The translations under genes were made by a program, and so were the position numbers. The notes below the pieces were generated by a model. It saw only the letters and a program-made list of their open reading frames with translations. It did not search any database and was not told the DNA's origin. 64,000 nucleotides of DNA from the NCBI GenBank assembly GCA_963719025.1, contig CAVRBK010000042.1, forward strand, positions 1 through 64,000. The letters are read 5' to 3'. This DNA comes from Thiosocius sp963719025. GTDB lineage: Bacteria > Pseudomonadota > Gammaproteobacteria > Chromatiales > Chromatiaceae. Positions 41,392-52,314 of this stretch are shown here, in pieces (positions within the stretch are counted from its first letter, which is position 1; each line of letters opens with the position of its first letter).

Positions 41392-42468
41392 ATGAGCTAT
41401 CCCACCCAATTGACTGCCCTCGGCCTCATGCTCGCCTTTCAGGTGAACACCGCAGCAGCCACGGAGTCACCTGGCGCGTTCCGCATCATGAGCGCCGAAG
41501 AGGTTACCGCCCACAGCGCGGCGATGAACACCCTGCGGGGGAGCGCGCGCGAAGACTACCGTAACGCCCAGTATGAGCAGCTCCGGCAACGGGCACTCGA
41601 ACAGGGCTACGGCATGCCGCCCGCGCCGCCCTGGCAGGCTGCAGCCATGGCACAGACGCCAGCAACGCCGTCGGCCGGGATCGCGGCCGGAGATACCGCG
41701 CCCGCAGCGGACGGCGGACAAAACGCGATGACCGACACAGCGGCACGTCACGCCGCGATGCGCGAGAAGATGCGCGCCCATCGCGAGGCCCTGCTGCAGG
41801 CCGCCAATAGCAAACCGGCGGACCTCGTCACCCTGGCGGATCCAACACCTGCGCCATCCGCCGTCACAGCGCCGGCAGAACCCGCACCGGTGGCCGCAGC
41901 GCCGACCAGCACTAGAGCCCCGGCCCCAACCCCGACGCTTGAGCCTGTCGCAGCGGACACACCGCCAGCGGCTGTCACGGAAGCGCCTGTGAGCGCCGCG
42001 CCGCAGGCCGGGTTTGGCGCGGCTCCGGCCGTCGAGATGAGCGCCGTCGCCGCCCCCCCGACGGCCTCGCTGAGAATCACGGAACAGGCCCCACCGCCAG
42101 CGGTCGCAGCTAAGCCTGCCGATACGACACTGCCAGGCGCAGCCGAAGCGGCTGAAATGGCTGCCGCCGCACCACAGGGCAGCGATCCGGCCGCCAGCAG
42201 CTATGCATCGTCGGATGCCATGAATGCCTATCGTGAAGCGATGCGCAACCGCTTCGATGACTACATGAAAGAACGCCAGGCCAAGGTGGAGGAAGCGGCG
42301 CGCCTGCAGCGTGAACAGCACGAGGCCAACATGGAAAAGAGCCGTGCCGCGCGTCCCGCACAGAATCGCTTCTCACCTTACCCCTACCCGGCAGCGCCGC
42401 CGGCCTATGGTCCGCGCTACCCCTCGGCCTATCCGGGTTACCGCACACCTTACTGGCAGCAACGCTGA
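41392..42468 (+). CDS. Ala/Pro-rich exported protein of unknown function
   Basis: 358 residues with a signal peptide (cut near NTAAA-TES). A conserved-looking block near the N-terminus (FRIMSAEEVTAHSAAMNTLR, REDYRNAQYEQLRQRALEQ) is echoed near the end (MNAYREAMRNRFDDYMKERQ). The middle is a long low-complexity Ala/Pro/Thr linker and the C-terminus is Pro/Tyr-rich. It is probably an envelope or surface protein. The gene is intact. Confidence 0.65.
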   Translation: MSYPTQLTALGLMLAFQVNTAAATESPGAFRIMSAEEVTAHSAAMNTLRGSAREDYRNAQYEQLRQRALEQGYGMPPAPPWQAAAMAQTPATPSAGIAAGDTAPAADGGQNAMTDTAARHAAMREKMRAHREALLQAANSKPADLVTLADPTPAPSAVTAPAEPAPVAAAPTSTRAPAPTPTLEPVAADTPPAAVTEAPVSAAPQAGFGAAPAVEMSAVAAPPTASLRITEQAPPPAVAAKPADTTLPGAAEAAEMAAAAPQGSDPAASSYASSDAMNAYREAMRNRFDDYMKERQAKVEEAARLQREQHEANMEKSRAARPAQNRFSPYPYPAAPPAYGPRYPSAYPGYRTPYWQQR

Positions 42469-42497
42469 GCCACCCGCCCGCGGGCAACTGATGCAGG

Positions 42498-43070
42498 CTA
42501 GTGAGTGTCCTGCATCAGTTGTTCTATCCGCTTCACGTAGAGGCGCGTCTCGCGCGGCGCAAACGGTGAGGCGTGTTTCCAACGCTTCACCTCGCCGTGC
42601 TTGCGCTCCGCCCGTCGATAGGCCTTGTGGACGTTTCCGTAGCCGGCGTTATAGCTGCCGAAGGCGAATTTCAGACGTTCCGCGGTCTGGATGTCCCGTT
42701 TCTTCTTCCACTTGCGGTACAACTGCCGGTCGTAGAATATCCCGGCGGCAATGTTCCAACGCGGCTCCTCGATCCCGGCAAGGAAAGGATTCTTGGTTTT
42801 TATCTCGCGGTAGGTGGACGGCAGGATCTGCATGATTCCACGCGCACCCATCGGACTCTTCGCGTCCGGATTCAGGCCGGATTCGGCGATGCCCTGCGCC
42901 TTGAACCAGTGCCAGTCGAAATGGGCGCCGAAGTAATGCTTGGTGTACTTGCGGAACAGTGGATCGTACTTGTTGGTCCAGTGCGCATCCTTGACGTGAC
43001 GACCGACGCCCGCGACGGCAAGCGCAGGCAGCAGCGCGGCGAACAGCCAGAGCCAGGCGCGGCTGCGCAT
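42498..43070 (-). CDS. Lytic transglycosylase (SLT domain) protein
   Basis: 190 residues, signal peptide (AALLPALAVA-GVG), then a Slt70-like domain with the catalytic Glu in FKAQGIAESGLNPDAKSP and the following GARGIMQILPSTYREI, NIAAGIFYDRQL and FGSYNAGYGNVHKA. It cuts peptidoglycan glycan strands. It starts 4 nt after the DUF350 gene stop. This small single-domain form is probably used locally. Confidence 0.88.
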   Translation of the reverse strand: MRSRAWLWLFAALLPALAVAGVGRHVKDAHWTNKYDPLFRKYTKHYFGAHFDWHWFKAQGIAESGLNPDAKSPMGARGIMQILPSTYREIKTKNPFLAGIEEPRWNIAAGIFYDRQLYRKWKKKRDIQTAERLKFAFGSYNAGYGNVHKAYRRAERKHGEVKRWKHASPFAPRETRLYVKRIEQLMQDTH

Positions 43071-43073
43071 CGC

Positions 43074-43305
43074 TCAGTTCAGTCCCAGGCCGATAACCAG
43101 CCCCATTGCGGTGCCGATACCGATGAAGATCCCCATGATCATCATGCCCGACCGCCATGTTGCCCTCGGCCAGTTGCTGCGGAATGCTGAAATTGACGAT
43201 GTGGCTGAACACCTTGCAGCCCAGCCACATGAACAGCAGGGTCAGGAACCCGCCCATGCAGGCATACAGGATATTCAGGATCAACGGGTCCATGGTGTCG
43301 CTCAT
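43074..43305 (-). CDS. DUF350 family membrane protein (frameshifted)
   Basis: About 77 residues: MDPLILNILYACMGGFLTLLF then, past one indel near 43151, NMAVGMMIMGIFIGIGTAMG and the end LVIGLGLN. Two TM helices and the QQLAEGNMAVG motif fit DUF350, a small inner-membrane family of unknown function. Likely co-transcribed with the transglycosylase. Confidence 0.78.
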
Positions 43306-43340
43306 TGCTGTCTCCGGAAGGGGTCTGGCGGCTGCGCCGG

Positions 43341-44246
43341 TCATGCTCTTTTTGTGTCCAAGTCTACCGGCCGCGCAGCCCGGTGTTGCGGACGCAATGC
43401 CGGCAAAAGGTTCCCGGCAACGGGGCGGCAGGTCAGCGTGCCGCGGGCGTCGCGGATCCGCTCGTAGGCCTGGCGGATCTCGTGGGTCTTCTGCGAGGCC
43501 ACCTTCATCATCTCCTCGGGCAGCCCCTTGGAGACCAGCTTGTCCGGATGATGCTGGCTGAGCAGCCGTCGGTAGGCACGTTTGACCTCGGCGTCGCTGG
43601 CGTCGCTGGAAACCCCAAGCACCTCGTAGGCCGCCTGCAGCGAGGTCTGGCGTGACGCCGCCGCCGGCACCACGACGTTGGCCGCCACCCCCACCAAGAC
43701 CCAGCTCGGCACGCACCATGCGCTCGAGCCGGCGATAGTCGAGCTCCGACACGCCGAGGCGCCGCGCAGATGTGCTGCAACAGCGCGTCTTCGGCCTGGT
43801 CGAGTTGCCGTCGGCGTAGGCCGCCTGCAGCTGGATCTCGACGAACATGCCGATCAGCGTGCTGCGACCATGGCACTCGCGGCGGAACTGATCGAGCACC
43901 GCATCGAGATCGAAATCGGCTGACTTGCCCTGGTTGAACAGGCCGATGGCAGTCTTGCGCATCGCCGGGTCGAGTGACATCTCGTCCATCACCGCCTCGG
44001 CCATGCGGATCTCTTCCGGGCTGACCCGCCCGTCGGCCTTGGCGACCCGCCCCATGACGGCAAAGGTCGCGGTGAAGAACGCGGTCTGTACGCGCTCGCG
44101 ATCGCCGGCCTCGAAGCGGCCGTCGTCCGGCAGCTGCTTCAGGCCCTTGTCGAAGTTGTGCCCGAGCGCCGCACCCAGCAGGGCGCCCAGTGGCCCGCCG
44201 AGCATGAAGCCGAAGGCACCGCCAACCAGTTTTCCCCACCAGCTCA
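43341..44246 (-). CDS. djlA: DjlA-like co-chaperone with TerB and J domains (frameshifted)
   Basis: About 300 residues. A Gly-rich N-terminal membrane segment (GKLVGGAFGFMLGGPLGALL), a TerB-like middle (AVMGRVAKADGRVSPEEIRMAE; LIGMFVEIQLQAAYADGN) and a C-terminal J domain with YEVLGVSSDASDAEVKRAYR and HHPDKL (HPD present) followed by KTHEIRQAYERIRDARG. Shifts lie near 43690-43800. It stimulates DnaK at the membrane. TTG at 44246 follows GAGGAGAGG, so it is the preferred start. The true end may lie near 43435; the frame runs to 43341. Confidence 0.85.
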
Positions 44247-44359
44247 ATGACCTCTCCTCATGTCCCGCCCCAGATCCGTGTTGACGGGCTAGTTTACTGC
44301 GACGGGGCGGCGACGACATCGGCGGCGTCGATTGCACGCCCCGGCACCGCACCACCCGC

Positions 44360-45026
44360 CTACTTGCCGTGCAGGTATTCCTCGTCGCGGAAGGAACCCA
44401 CCCAGTGCGGCTTGAAGCCGACCATGATCGAGATCAGCCAGCCGTTGAGCACGGCCTCGGGAAAGAACATCAGCGGCAGGAACAGCAGGTAGGTGTCCGC
44501 CAGCTGCTGCAGCGAAAAGGCCCCGACCCACAGCAGCAGACCGGTTGCACTGAAGGCGACCAGCACGGCCACCAGTCCGCCCGACAGGAAGGCGTTGATG
44601 AAGACGTAGACGAAATAGTGCTTCGGCAGATAGGCGCGCACCAGCCCGAGGATCATCTGGGTCAGGGTCGACCGGCAGGACGATGAAGACCATCGCCGAG
44701 GGGATAAAGCCGGCCCAGTCGTTCAGGCCGACCAGGGTGATGCCCAACAGGGCCAGGCTGCCGGCGAGGATCGCCAGCGACCAGCCGAACATCAGGGTCA
44801 GGGTCACCATGCCGGACAGATGCCAGACGAACCCCGGCTGCACTTCGGTGCGCATGGTCCACAATAGGAGCAGCGCCACCACGGCGCCGAGAAACACGTT
44901 CTGCTGATCGGAATGGCCCAGGCGCCGCCAGTCCGCCCAGCGCAATGCGCGGCCGAGTACCAGGACGTACAGTACGCCAAAGCCCCAGAGCCACGGGGTG
45001 GGAAAGAGTTGTCCGGAAAATTCCAT
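44360..45026 (-). CDS. CbiM-like energy-coupling permease (frameshifted)
   Basis: About 222 residues with six hydrophobic helices (FVWHLSGMVTLTLMFGWSLA, LAGSLALLGITLVGL, YFVYVFINAFLSGGLVAVLV, QLADTYLLFLPLMFFPEAVL, NGWLISIMVG). The WHLSGM, FVYVFINAF and FPEAVLNG blocks fit the CbiM/NikM-like membrane family. It is missing the usual His-rich N-terminal metal site, so it may not import Ni or Co. One shift lies near 44668. Confidence 0.75.
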
Positions 45027-45063
45027 CAGCTTTGGTAAATCGTCATAGTCTGGAGTGTAAACG

Positions 45064-46110
45064 ATGCAATACCGTCCCCTGTCGAACACCGGCCTGCAGG
45101 TCAGCGCGCTGTGCCTGGGCAGCATGACCTTCGGCGAACAGAACACGGAAAGGCAGGCCTTCGAACAACTCGATATGGCGCTCGACGCCGGGGTCAACTT
45201 CATTGACACCGCGGAGATGTATTCGATCCCGCCGCGTGAGGAAACCATGGGGCATACCGAGCGCATCATCGGGCGCTGGCTGCAACAACGCCAGTGTCGC
45301 GAACGCGTCGTGATCGCGAGCAAGGTCGCCGGACCGGGCCGTGACTGGATGCCGTATATCCGCGGGGGCAACAACCGGCTCGATGCCGCCAACATCCGGG
45401 TCGCGGTCGATGCCAGCCTGCAGCGTCTGCAGACCGATGTCATTGACCTTTATCAGTTGCACTGGCCGGACCGTCGAACCAACTTCTTCGGCGAACTCGG
45501 TTACCAGGCCGTCGCTGAGGACGACGACGAGGTGCCGCTGCTCGACACCCTGGCGGCGCTCGGCGAGTTGGTGGAAGCCGGCAAGGTACGCTTCATCGGG
45601 GTGTCCAACGAGACGCCATGGGGCCTGATGCGGTATCTCGCGCTGGCCGAGAAACACGATCTGCCGCGCATGGTTTCGATCCAGAACCCGTATAGCCTGC
45701 TCAACCGGACCTTCGAGATCGGGCTCGGCGAGATCAGCCATCGCGAGTCGGTGGGGCTGCTGGCCTATTCGCCGCTCGCCTTCGGCGTGCTGTCCGGCAA
45801 ATACCTGGCCGGCACACAACCCGCCGGCGCACGCCTGACCCTGTATCCCCACTACGATCGCTACTCCAATCCGCAGGCACAGAAGGCAACTCGCGACTAC
45901 GTGACACTGGCGCGCGACAACGGTCTCGACCCGGCACAGATGGCCCTCGCGTATGTCACCAGCCGACCCTTCGTTACCAGCAACATCATCGGTGCCACCA
46001 CGACAACGCAACTGCAGGCCAACCTGGCGAGCATCGACCTCACGCTGGGTGCGCAAATCCTCGATCAGATCGAGGCCATCCACCGTCGCCATCCCAACCC
46101 CGGACCCTGA
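45064..46110 (+). CDS. tas: NADP(H)-dependent aldo-keto reductase Tas
   Basis: 348 residues, intact. RPLSNTGLQVSALCLGSMTF opens the barrel; the Tas-type insert EMYSIPPREETMGHTERIIG, the catalytic Asp/Tyr/Lys/His region (FIDTAEMYS; VIASKVAGPGRDWMPYI; DLYQLHWPDR) and SIQNPYSLLNRTFEIGL are all present. E. coli Tas reduces various carbonyl compounds and is of unclear physiological role. Divergent from the CbiM-like gene with 37 bp between. Confidence 0.92.
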   Translation: MQYRPLSNTGLQVSALCLGSMTFGEQNTERQAFEQLDMALDAGVNFIDTAEMYSIPPREETMGHTERIIGRWLQQRQCRERVVIASKVAGPGRDWMPYIRGGNNRLDAANIRVAVDASLQRLQTDVIDLYQLHWPDRRTNFFGELGYQAVAEDDDEVPLLDTLAALGELVEAGKVRFIGVSNETPWGLMRYLALAEKHDLPRMVSIQNPYSLLNRTFEIGLGEISHRESVGLLAYSPLAFGVLSGKYLAGTQPAGARLTLYPHYDRYSNPQAQKATRDYVTLARDNGLDPAQMALAYVTSRPFVTSNIIGATTTTQLQANLASIDLTLGAQILDQIEAIHRRHPNPGP

Positions 46111-46311
46111 GCGGGCAGGCCACTGAAACAAACCATCACGCCGCGCGGTCGTATTGTTCGAGACCCTTTGATAGCGGCGCGTGCGGCCGAATCGGCCGCG
46201 CCGCCCCTCAAGGCGGGACCGGCCATGCCGCTACAGGGAGTAAGGAGCAGACACAGGCAGGCGCAGCAGTTATCGCGCCCTGTTCAAGGCAGTCGATCCG
46301 GGAGACACACG

Positions 46312-46521
46312 ATGGTTACGCACTACGATATGGTGACAGGCGAGACAATCGAATTCGGCGATCCGCAACCGACCCACGGCGACCGGCAGATGTCTGACCG
46401 GGTCGCCCTGTTGGGTCTGCTGACGGTGCACGAAGCGGTCACCCGCGAGGCACAACCGAACATTCCGCCCGCCGACATCGCGGCCATGCCGATCCTCGAA
46501 CTGTTGGCCCGCTGCGAATAG
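46312..46521 (+). CDS. Small soluble protein of unknown function
   Basis: 69 residues beginning MVTHYDMVTGETIEFG, with RVALLGLLTVHEAVTREAQ. A plausible ribosome site (GGGAGA) lies just upstream. No motif or membrane segment. The 200 bp before it (46111-46311) hold nothing I recognise. Confidence 0.55.
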   Translation: MVTHYDMVTGETIEFGDPQPTHGDRQMSDRVALLGLLTVHEAVTREAQPNIPPADIAAMPILELLARCE

Positions 46522-46573
46522 CTGGCCGGGAAAACGCCTGCGACAGCAGCGCGGTAGCTGTTTGCCACGGGGC

Positions 46574-46927
46574 TTAGACGGCGCAGAAAATCTGCCCGTC
46601 CACCACCTCTACCGGCAGGCGCTGCAGTGACTTGCCAACGCAGGGACCACGCAGGCAATAACCATCCTCGGGACGAAACAGTGCACCGTGTATGGCGCAT
46701 TGGATGAAGCTGTTGTCCAGATCGAGAAACTGGTCCGGCAGCCATTCGAGTGGTGCGCCGGTGTGCGGGCAACTGTTGCGATAGGCGGCAAGCACACCAT
46801 CCTTGCGCACCACGAAAAGTCTCAGCGGCATGTCGTCGCCGGCATCGATCTCGAAACCACGCGAACCCGGCTCGTTCAGCTCATCCAGGCCGCACAGGGC
46901 GTGGCGCACCCGACCTTCTGTACTCAT
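46574..46927 (-). CDS. Rieske [2Fe-2S] protein
   Basis: 117 residues with both cluster motifs: NSCPHTGAPLEW (C-x-H) and IQCAIHGALF (C-x2-H), spaced normally. No TM or signal peptide, so it is a soluble Rieske ferredoxin of the NirD/dioxygenase-ferredoxin shape. Its ATG overlaps the stop of the giant coiled-coil gene by 4 nt, so it is translated after it. Its partner enzyme is not obvious here. Confidence 0.87.
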   Translation of the reverse strand: MSTEGRVRHALCGLDELNEPGSRGFEIDAGDDMPLRLFVVRKDGVLAAYRNSCPHTGAPLEWLPDQFLDLDNSFIQCAIHGALFRPEDGYCLRGPCVGKSLQRLPVEVVDGQIFCAV

Positions 46928-49900
46928 TGACCACCCAGTCGCAACAAACTGCTGAACAGCTCGCCGTTGCCGCTGAACACGCTCAGCGCCTCGAGGCCGG
47001 CCAGTACCATGCCGGCGCCGACTGCGGCCGGCAACCAGCGACTGCCGGAGGACATGGTATCCATGCCGATCGGCCGGTTGCCCATGGCCAGGCGATGATC
47101 GCGCAGATCGGTGACCTGGGCCTCGTCGGCGTTCTCCTGCAGGTTGTACAGGGCCTTCTGTAGCTGATCGCGTGCCGATTCGGCCTCGCGCCGGCTGAAC
47201 AGCGCCTCGTCGGCCTCCACCTGGGCCTTTTCCAGCTCGCGCTTGAGACTGTCGAGCTGGCGATTGGCATCCTCGAGTTCGTCCTCGAGCATATGGCGCG
47301 ATTCGTCGGCCCCGGTCAGCTCGCGTTGGCGCTCGGACAACGACGACTCCAGCTCCTCGATCCGCTGGCGCATCGACTCCAGGGAGATCGCTTCGCGGCC
47401 GCCCGCCGCCTGCATGCGACGTTTCTGCGTCTCGACTGCGGCCAGTTGCTCGCGCATCTGGGCAACGTCCCGGATGGCCTGTTCACGCACCATCTCGAGT
47501 TCGGTGCGCAATGCCGCCACCTCGTTCCCGTCATCGCCATCGCCGGACTGCGCCGCCCGGATCTGGTCGACATACTCTTCGATCACGCCGCGCAGTTGTT
47601 CCACTTCACTGTCACGCACCGCCAGGTCCGCGAGCAGGCGATCACGCTCTCCGAGCAGCGCATCGTCACCGCGCGCCGCCGAAATGTCGGCAACCGCCCG
47701 CATGCGCTCGATCTCGTCCTGCAGGTCTGCGCGCTGCTGCATGGCCAGGTCGAGCTCATTTTGCAGCTCACGTTGCCGCTGTTCATGCGCGAGTAATTCG
47801 GTTTCGTGCCGCTGCAGCGCATCCGCCACCTGGTTTTCAAGATCGACCAGGCGAGCCTGTTCGTCTTCATGTTCACTCAGCGCAAACTGCAGGGTCTCGC
47901 GCTCGGCACTGGCCGCATTCAACGACTCGATCAGCTCGGCCTGTTCCTCGCGCGCCGCCGCCAGGGCCATGGCCCGCTCTTCCAGGCGCTGTTCAAGCTC
48001 CAGCTTTTCGCTGCGCAGCTGGGCGACCGCTTCGTCGCGGCCACTGCCTGCCTGCCCGACCTCGGTCTGCAACGCAGAAAGTTCACCCGTGAGCGCCCCC
48101 AACTCGTCCTGGCGCTCCGCCAGTAAGCGGTCGCGGTCGTTCAGCTCGGACTGCAATTGATCATGCTGCGTCTGCACCTGCTGCAGCTCGGCACGCAGCC
48201 CGGCAAGCTCGTCGCTGCCGCCCTCCTGCAGGCGGGTCAGCTCGGCCAGGGCCTCGTCGAGGCGCCCCTGGACGCGTTGCTGCTCGCCAGTCGCCGCCTC
48301 ATGTTGTGCGCGCAAGGCAGACAGTTCGTCGAGCAACCGGTCGATCTCGGCCTGTTTCGCCTGCTGCACACTCGCCGCCTCACCCGTCGAATCGCCGAGC
48401 GCCTGCTCGAGTTCGCCGATACGCGCCCGGGCCTCACCCAGCGACGCCTCCGCAACGGCCGTCTCATCGGCCCGGGTTTCCACCAGCTTCGCCAGCTCGG
48501 CCTCGAGCTCGCGCAGCCGCTCCTGGGCACCCTGTTGTTCGCCCACCGCCGCGTCATAACGCCCGCGCAGGGCATCGAGTTCCGCCTGTCCCTCGGCGAG
48601 CAGCGCGCGCTGCCCGTCCTGCTGCGCCGCCGCTTCTTCGGTGACGCTATCGAGGCGTTGCTGTAATTCCGCGACACGCGCCTGGGCCTCCTGCAGCGCT
48701 GCTCCGGCCTGCGTCTCGTCCGCGCTCAGTTGCTCCTGCAGGGCCGACCCTGCCTGTTGCAGCGCCTCGACCTCGGATTGCAGATCGACCAGCTGCAGCG
48801 CATGCGCCGCAGACCCGTCGTCGAGTGACTGCTGAAGCGCAGAGCGCGCCTCCTCGGCAGCCTGCAGGGCCGTATCCTTTTCCTGACCGCTGGCCCGTGC
48901 CGCATCGAGTGCGGCAGTGAGCTCATCCAGCTCGGCCTGCTTGCCGGCGAGCTGGGTCACCGCCTGCTGTTCGGCATCGCCGAGTCGTGCCTCGAGCTCG
49001 GCGACCCTGGCCTGCGCCTGCCCGATCGCCGCACCGGCCTCCTGGTTACCGTCGGCAAGCTGTCGCTGCAGGGCTTCACTGTCGTCATGCAGCCGTTGGA
49101 TCTCGGCATTCAGCCCGTCAACGGTCTGCCCGCTGTCGGCACGCAGTTGATCGAGCGTCTCCTGCAGCTGGTCGCGTTCAACCTGGCGCTGTTCGAGCGC
49201 ATCCCGCAGGCCGGCGAGATCCGACTGCGCGGCCTGCAACTCGTTCTGATGCGACTCGCGGCTGGCATTCTGTTCGGCCTCGACCGCCTGCAGGGCCTGC
49301 TCAAGCTCGCCGATGCGCGACTGGGCCAGCTCTGCGTCCTGCGCCGCCCGCGCCTCATGATCTTCGGCACGCTGGCGCAACTGATCACGCTCGTCACCAA
49401 GGGCCTCGAGCTTCGCCTGCAAATCCTGCTCGGCCTGTTGTGCGCTGGCATCCCGTTGCGCGAGCTGCTCCTGCAGCTCATCCCGGGCGGCCTGCACGGC
49501 GCGCTCGAGCTCATCGATGCGTGCCTGTGTCTGTTCGCGTTCCTGTGCCGCCTGCGCCGCCAGTTCTTCCGCCTGCTGGCGCAGCTGGTCACGCTCGATA
49601 CCGAGGGCTTCCAGACGGGACTGCGACGCCTGCTCGGCCTGCCGCGCGGCGGCATCGCGCTGTTCGAGCTGCTCCTGCAACCCGGCCAGCGCCGACTGCC
49701 CCTCCTGCAACTGCGCAATCTGCTGGCCGAGGGTCTCGTTGGTCTGCTGCAGGGCGGCGTGCTCTGCGGCAACGCCCGACGCCTCGTTCTCCGCGTCACT
49801 CAGCCTTTGCTGCAACGCCGCCAGCATCTCACCTTCTTCGGCAACCCCGGCATCGCGCGCGGCCAATGCCGCCTGGGCCTCCTGCAGATCGATCTGGGCC

Positions 49901-51520
49901 TGTTCCAGCTCCATGTGGAGCTCGGTCATCCGTTCCTTCAGTTCACCGCGTTCGTGGGCATGCTGCTCACGCTCGTGCTCGCGCTTTTCCAACAGCTCGC
50001 TGAGTCGTGCAGACAACTCCTCGAGACTGCTGGTCGCCGACTCGGCGCGCTCGCGTTCACCGATCAGTTCACGCTCGGCCTTGCTCAGGCGCGCCTGCAG
50101 CTGCTTGTCGAGACCCTCGATCTCCGACATGCGATCACGCAGCGAGGCGCGTTCGTTCTCGATCGCCTCGAGGTTGCTGGTCAGCTGCTCCATCTCGGCA
50201 TAGGCCTTGCTGCCGTTCGTCCAGTGCCTCGCGCTTCTGCTGTTCCGTCTCCACCAGCTTGCGCCGCGCCTGGTCGACCGCCATCCGCACCTGGGCGAGG
50301 TGTTGCTGGCGTTCGGCATTCACGTTGTCCTGGTCGCGCTGCGCCTCTTTCAGCTGCTGCTCGAGTGATTGCGCACGCGATTCAGCCTCGCGGATGCGCT
50401 GCTGGATGGTTTCGTCCTCGGCAGCCGTCTCGACCGGCGGTACCACCACCGGTGCACCGGAATCCACCGCCTCGCTGATCGCCTCGTCGCGCACCCCGCC
50501 GTCCAGCACCGAGACATCGAAGCCGCGCTCGGTCAGCAGGAAGGCGCCGGCCATCGCCCGCCCGCCGGTGTTGCTGTAGAGCACGTAATGACGATCCGGC
50601 GCCAGGCTCGATGCCTGGTAACGCAGGGATTCGAAGGGGAAGTTGATCGCACCGGGCAGATGCGACTGCGTCGTACTGTCGCTGCTGCGCAGATCCAGCC
50701 ACAAGGCGCCCTGATCGACCTTGTTCTGGGCCGCGCATCATGTCGAGCCGGTCGAGCAGCGGATTGTGGATCAGGTCGAGGAAATCGGCCTTGCTCAGGC
50801 GCAGGACGTTGCCGTCCTGCAGCATGGTCACGGTGGAGTTGCGCGGGTTGTCCGACAGCAGGGCCTCTTCGCCGAAGGCATCGCCGGGCCCCAGCGTGGC
50901 CAGTTCGACCGGACCCTTGCCGTCGCCGTTGTCGCGCCGGACGACCGCCCGCCCGCTGGTCAGCATGTAGTAGAAATCGCCCGGATCACCCTGGCGGATC
51001 AGGTCCTGATCTTTCGCGACCTCGACCTGCTCGACGCTCATCATGACGCGCTGGATGTTCGACGCCGGCACCTGCTGCAGCACGCGCGACTGCAGCAACA
51101 TGCTCATCCAGTCGTCTTCGGTAGGCCTCGTCGAAATCGGCGACCTGGTAGTCGACGGTGCGCGTGCGCGCCAGCATGTCGCTGAGCTGACGACTGTCGA
51201 TACGGACGATGCGGACCTTGGAATCGGCACGCGCGGAAAACTTGCGCGGCAGTTGGTGGGCCAGGGGGAATCGTGCGGTATCGGTACCCGCCTTGATCCG
51301 CTCGACCACGCTCCGGCCGCTGAGCAGCACGACCTTCCCTTTCAGCAGATAGACGTTCTCGTGATCGGTGTCGCCCTCGTTCGAACAGGATCTGGCCTTT
51401 GCTTGATCGTCTCGAAAACCACATGTTCGCTCAGATCGGCCAGCGCATCGTCCGGCAGCGTGTGCAGCGGCACGAGGTCGCGCAGACTTGCCATTTCCTC
51501 GTCGAGGGCGATTCAGACAT
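46924..51520 (-). CDS. Giant cNMP-binding / rhodanese / coiled-coil membrane protein (frameshifted)
   Basis: About 1,530 residues when frames are joined, running 51520 to 46924. Order: a first cyclic-nucleotide-binding fold (SLRDLVPLHTLPDDALADLS, VYLLKGKVVLLSG), a second and better one (VEVAKDQDLIRQGDPGDFYY, GPGDAFGEEALLSDNPRNST), a rhodanese domain (ALWLDLRSSDST, HLPGAINFPFESLR, YVLYSNTGGRAMAGAFLLTE), about 1,050 residues of Gln/Glu/Ala-rich coiled coil, and one TM near the C-terminus (WLPAAVGAGMVLAGLEAL). In the rhodanese the catalytic Cys position reads SNTGGRAM, so Cys is replaced by Asn. Breaks are near 51505, 51385, 51120, 50735 and 50210; the long coiled coil is in one frame. Function unknown. 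Possibly an envelope-anchored scaffold regulated by a nucleotide. Confidence 0.8.
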
Positions 51521-51534
51521 GCGTGCGGCGTTTT

Positions 51535-52158
51535 CCATAAGATCCAGGTGTTATCGGGTACCCCGACTTCGGGCGGGCGCCTACTGTTATCGACCCCTAC
51601 CATGGCGTTCTTGAGCGACTCGCTGACCGGATACCTGCCCAGCCACACTGCCAGCAGCGCCGCGTTGAAATCGGCGCCGGCGATCACCCCCTGGCGCACG
51701 CCGTTGATCGATACCCGGGTTCCCTCGCCGGGCACATAGTCGAGCCAGACCTGGTCGCCGTCGTGCATATCGCCAAACAGCGCGACGAAACGCTCGAGCC
51801 GAGGCCGCAGTTCCGCATACTGAGCGGGATCGACGTTGTTTTCGAAACCCTCGCGCCAGCCACCATCGAGCCGACGCTTTGCCACTTCACTGTAGACGAA
51901 GTACATCGCCACGCGGTTGGCCGGTGGCGTTACCAGCAAGTCACCGACGCCCTTCTGCGGCTGCGGCAGATACAGGGCGCCGACATAGACGCTGATAAAA
52001 AACTTCTTGCGGATGCCGGCACCGTTGAGCAGGAGTGGGCGATCGTATCCCGCGATGCGCACCTGATCGGCCACATCGACACCGGCAAGTTTTGCGGCAG
52101 CAACCGGCCCCGTCAGGGTTGCCAGCAACACGAAGAAGAAAACCAGGCGATTAGCCAC
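51535..52158 (-). CDS. Chalcone isomerase-like exported protein
   Basis: GTG at 52158, after GGAGGTGGG, begins a signal peptide (VFFFVLLATLTGPVAAA-KLA). The mature part has VRIAGYDRPLLLNGAGIRKK, FFISVYVGALYLPQP, VYSEVAKRRLDGGWREGF, DQVWLDYVPGEGTRVSINGV and LLAVWLGRYPVSESLKNAM, the bacterial chalcone-isomerase-fold family (fatty-acid-binding or unknown). The C-terminal end is unclear: homologues stop just after the LKNAML helix (about 51600), but here the frame runs on, possibly through an indel, to the start of the giant gene. I give the end as approximate. Confidence 0.75.
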
Positions 52159-52314
52159 ACCCCACCTCCAGCAGTTGAGACTCGACAGACTTAACACATC
52201 CAACGCAGTTTTTTTGCGATAAACCGCATGAAACACGGCATTTCCTTGTATTGCACCCTCTTTTTCTATGCTATGTTTTCTGCGGTTTCCCCACCAATCG
52301 AGCAGGAGTCCTAC

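Noticed and set aside
48987..50478. Long plus-strand frames across the coiled-coil gene
   Set aside because: They are by-products of the repetitive GC-rich coiled-coil codons and show low-complexity Leu/Arg or Ala/Pro text.
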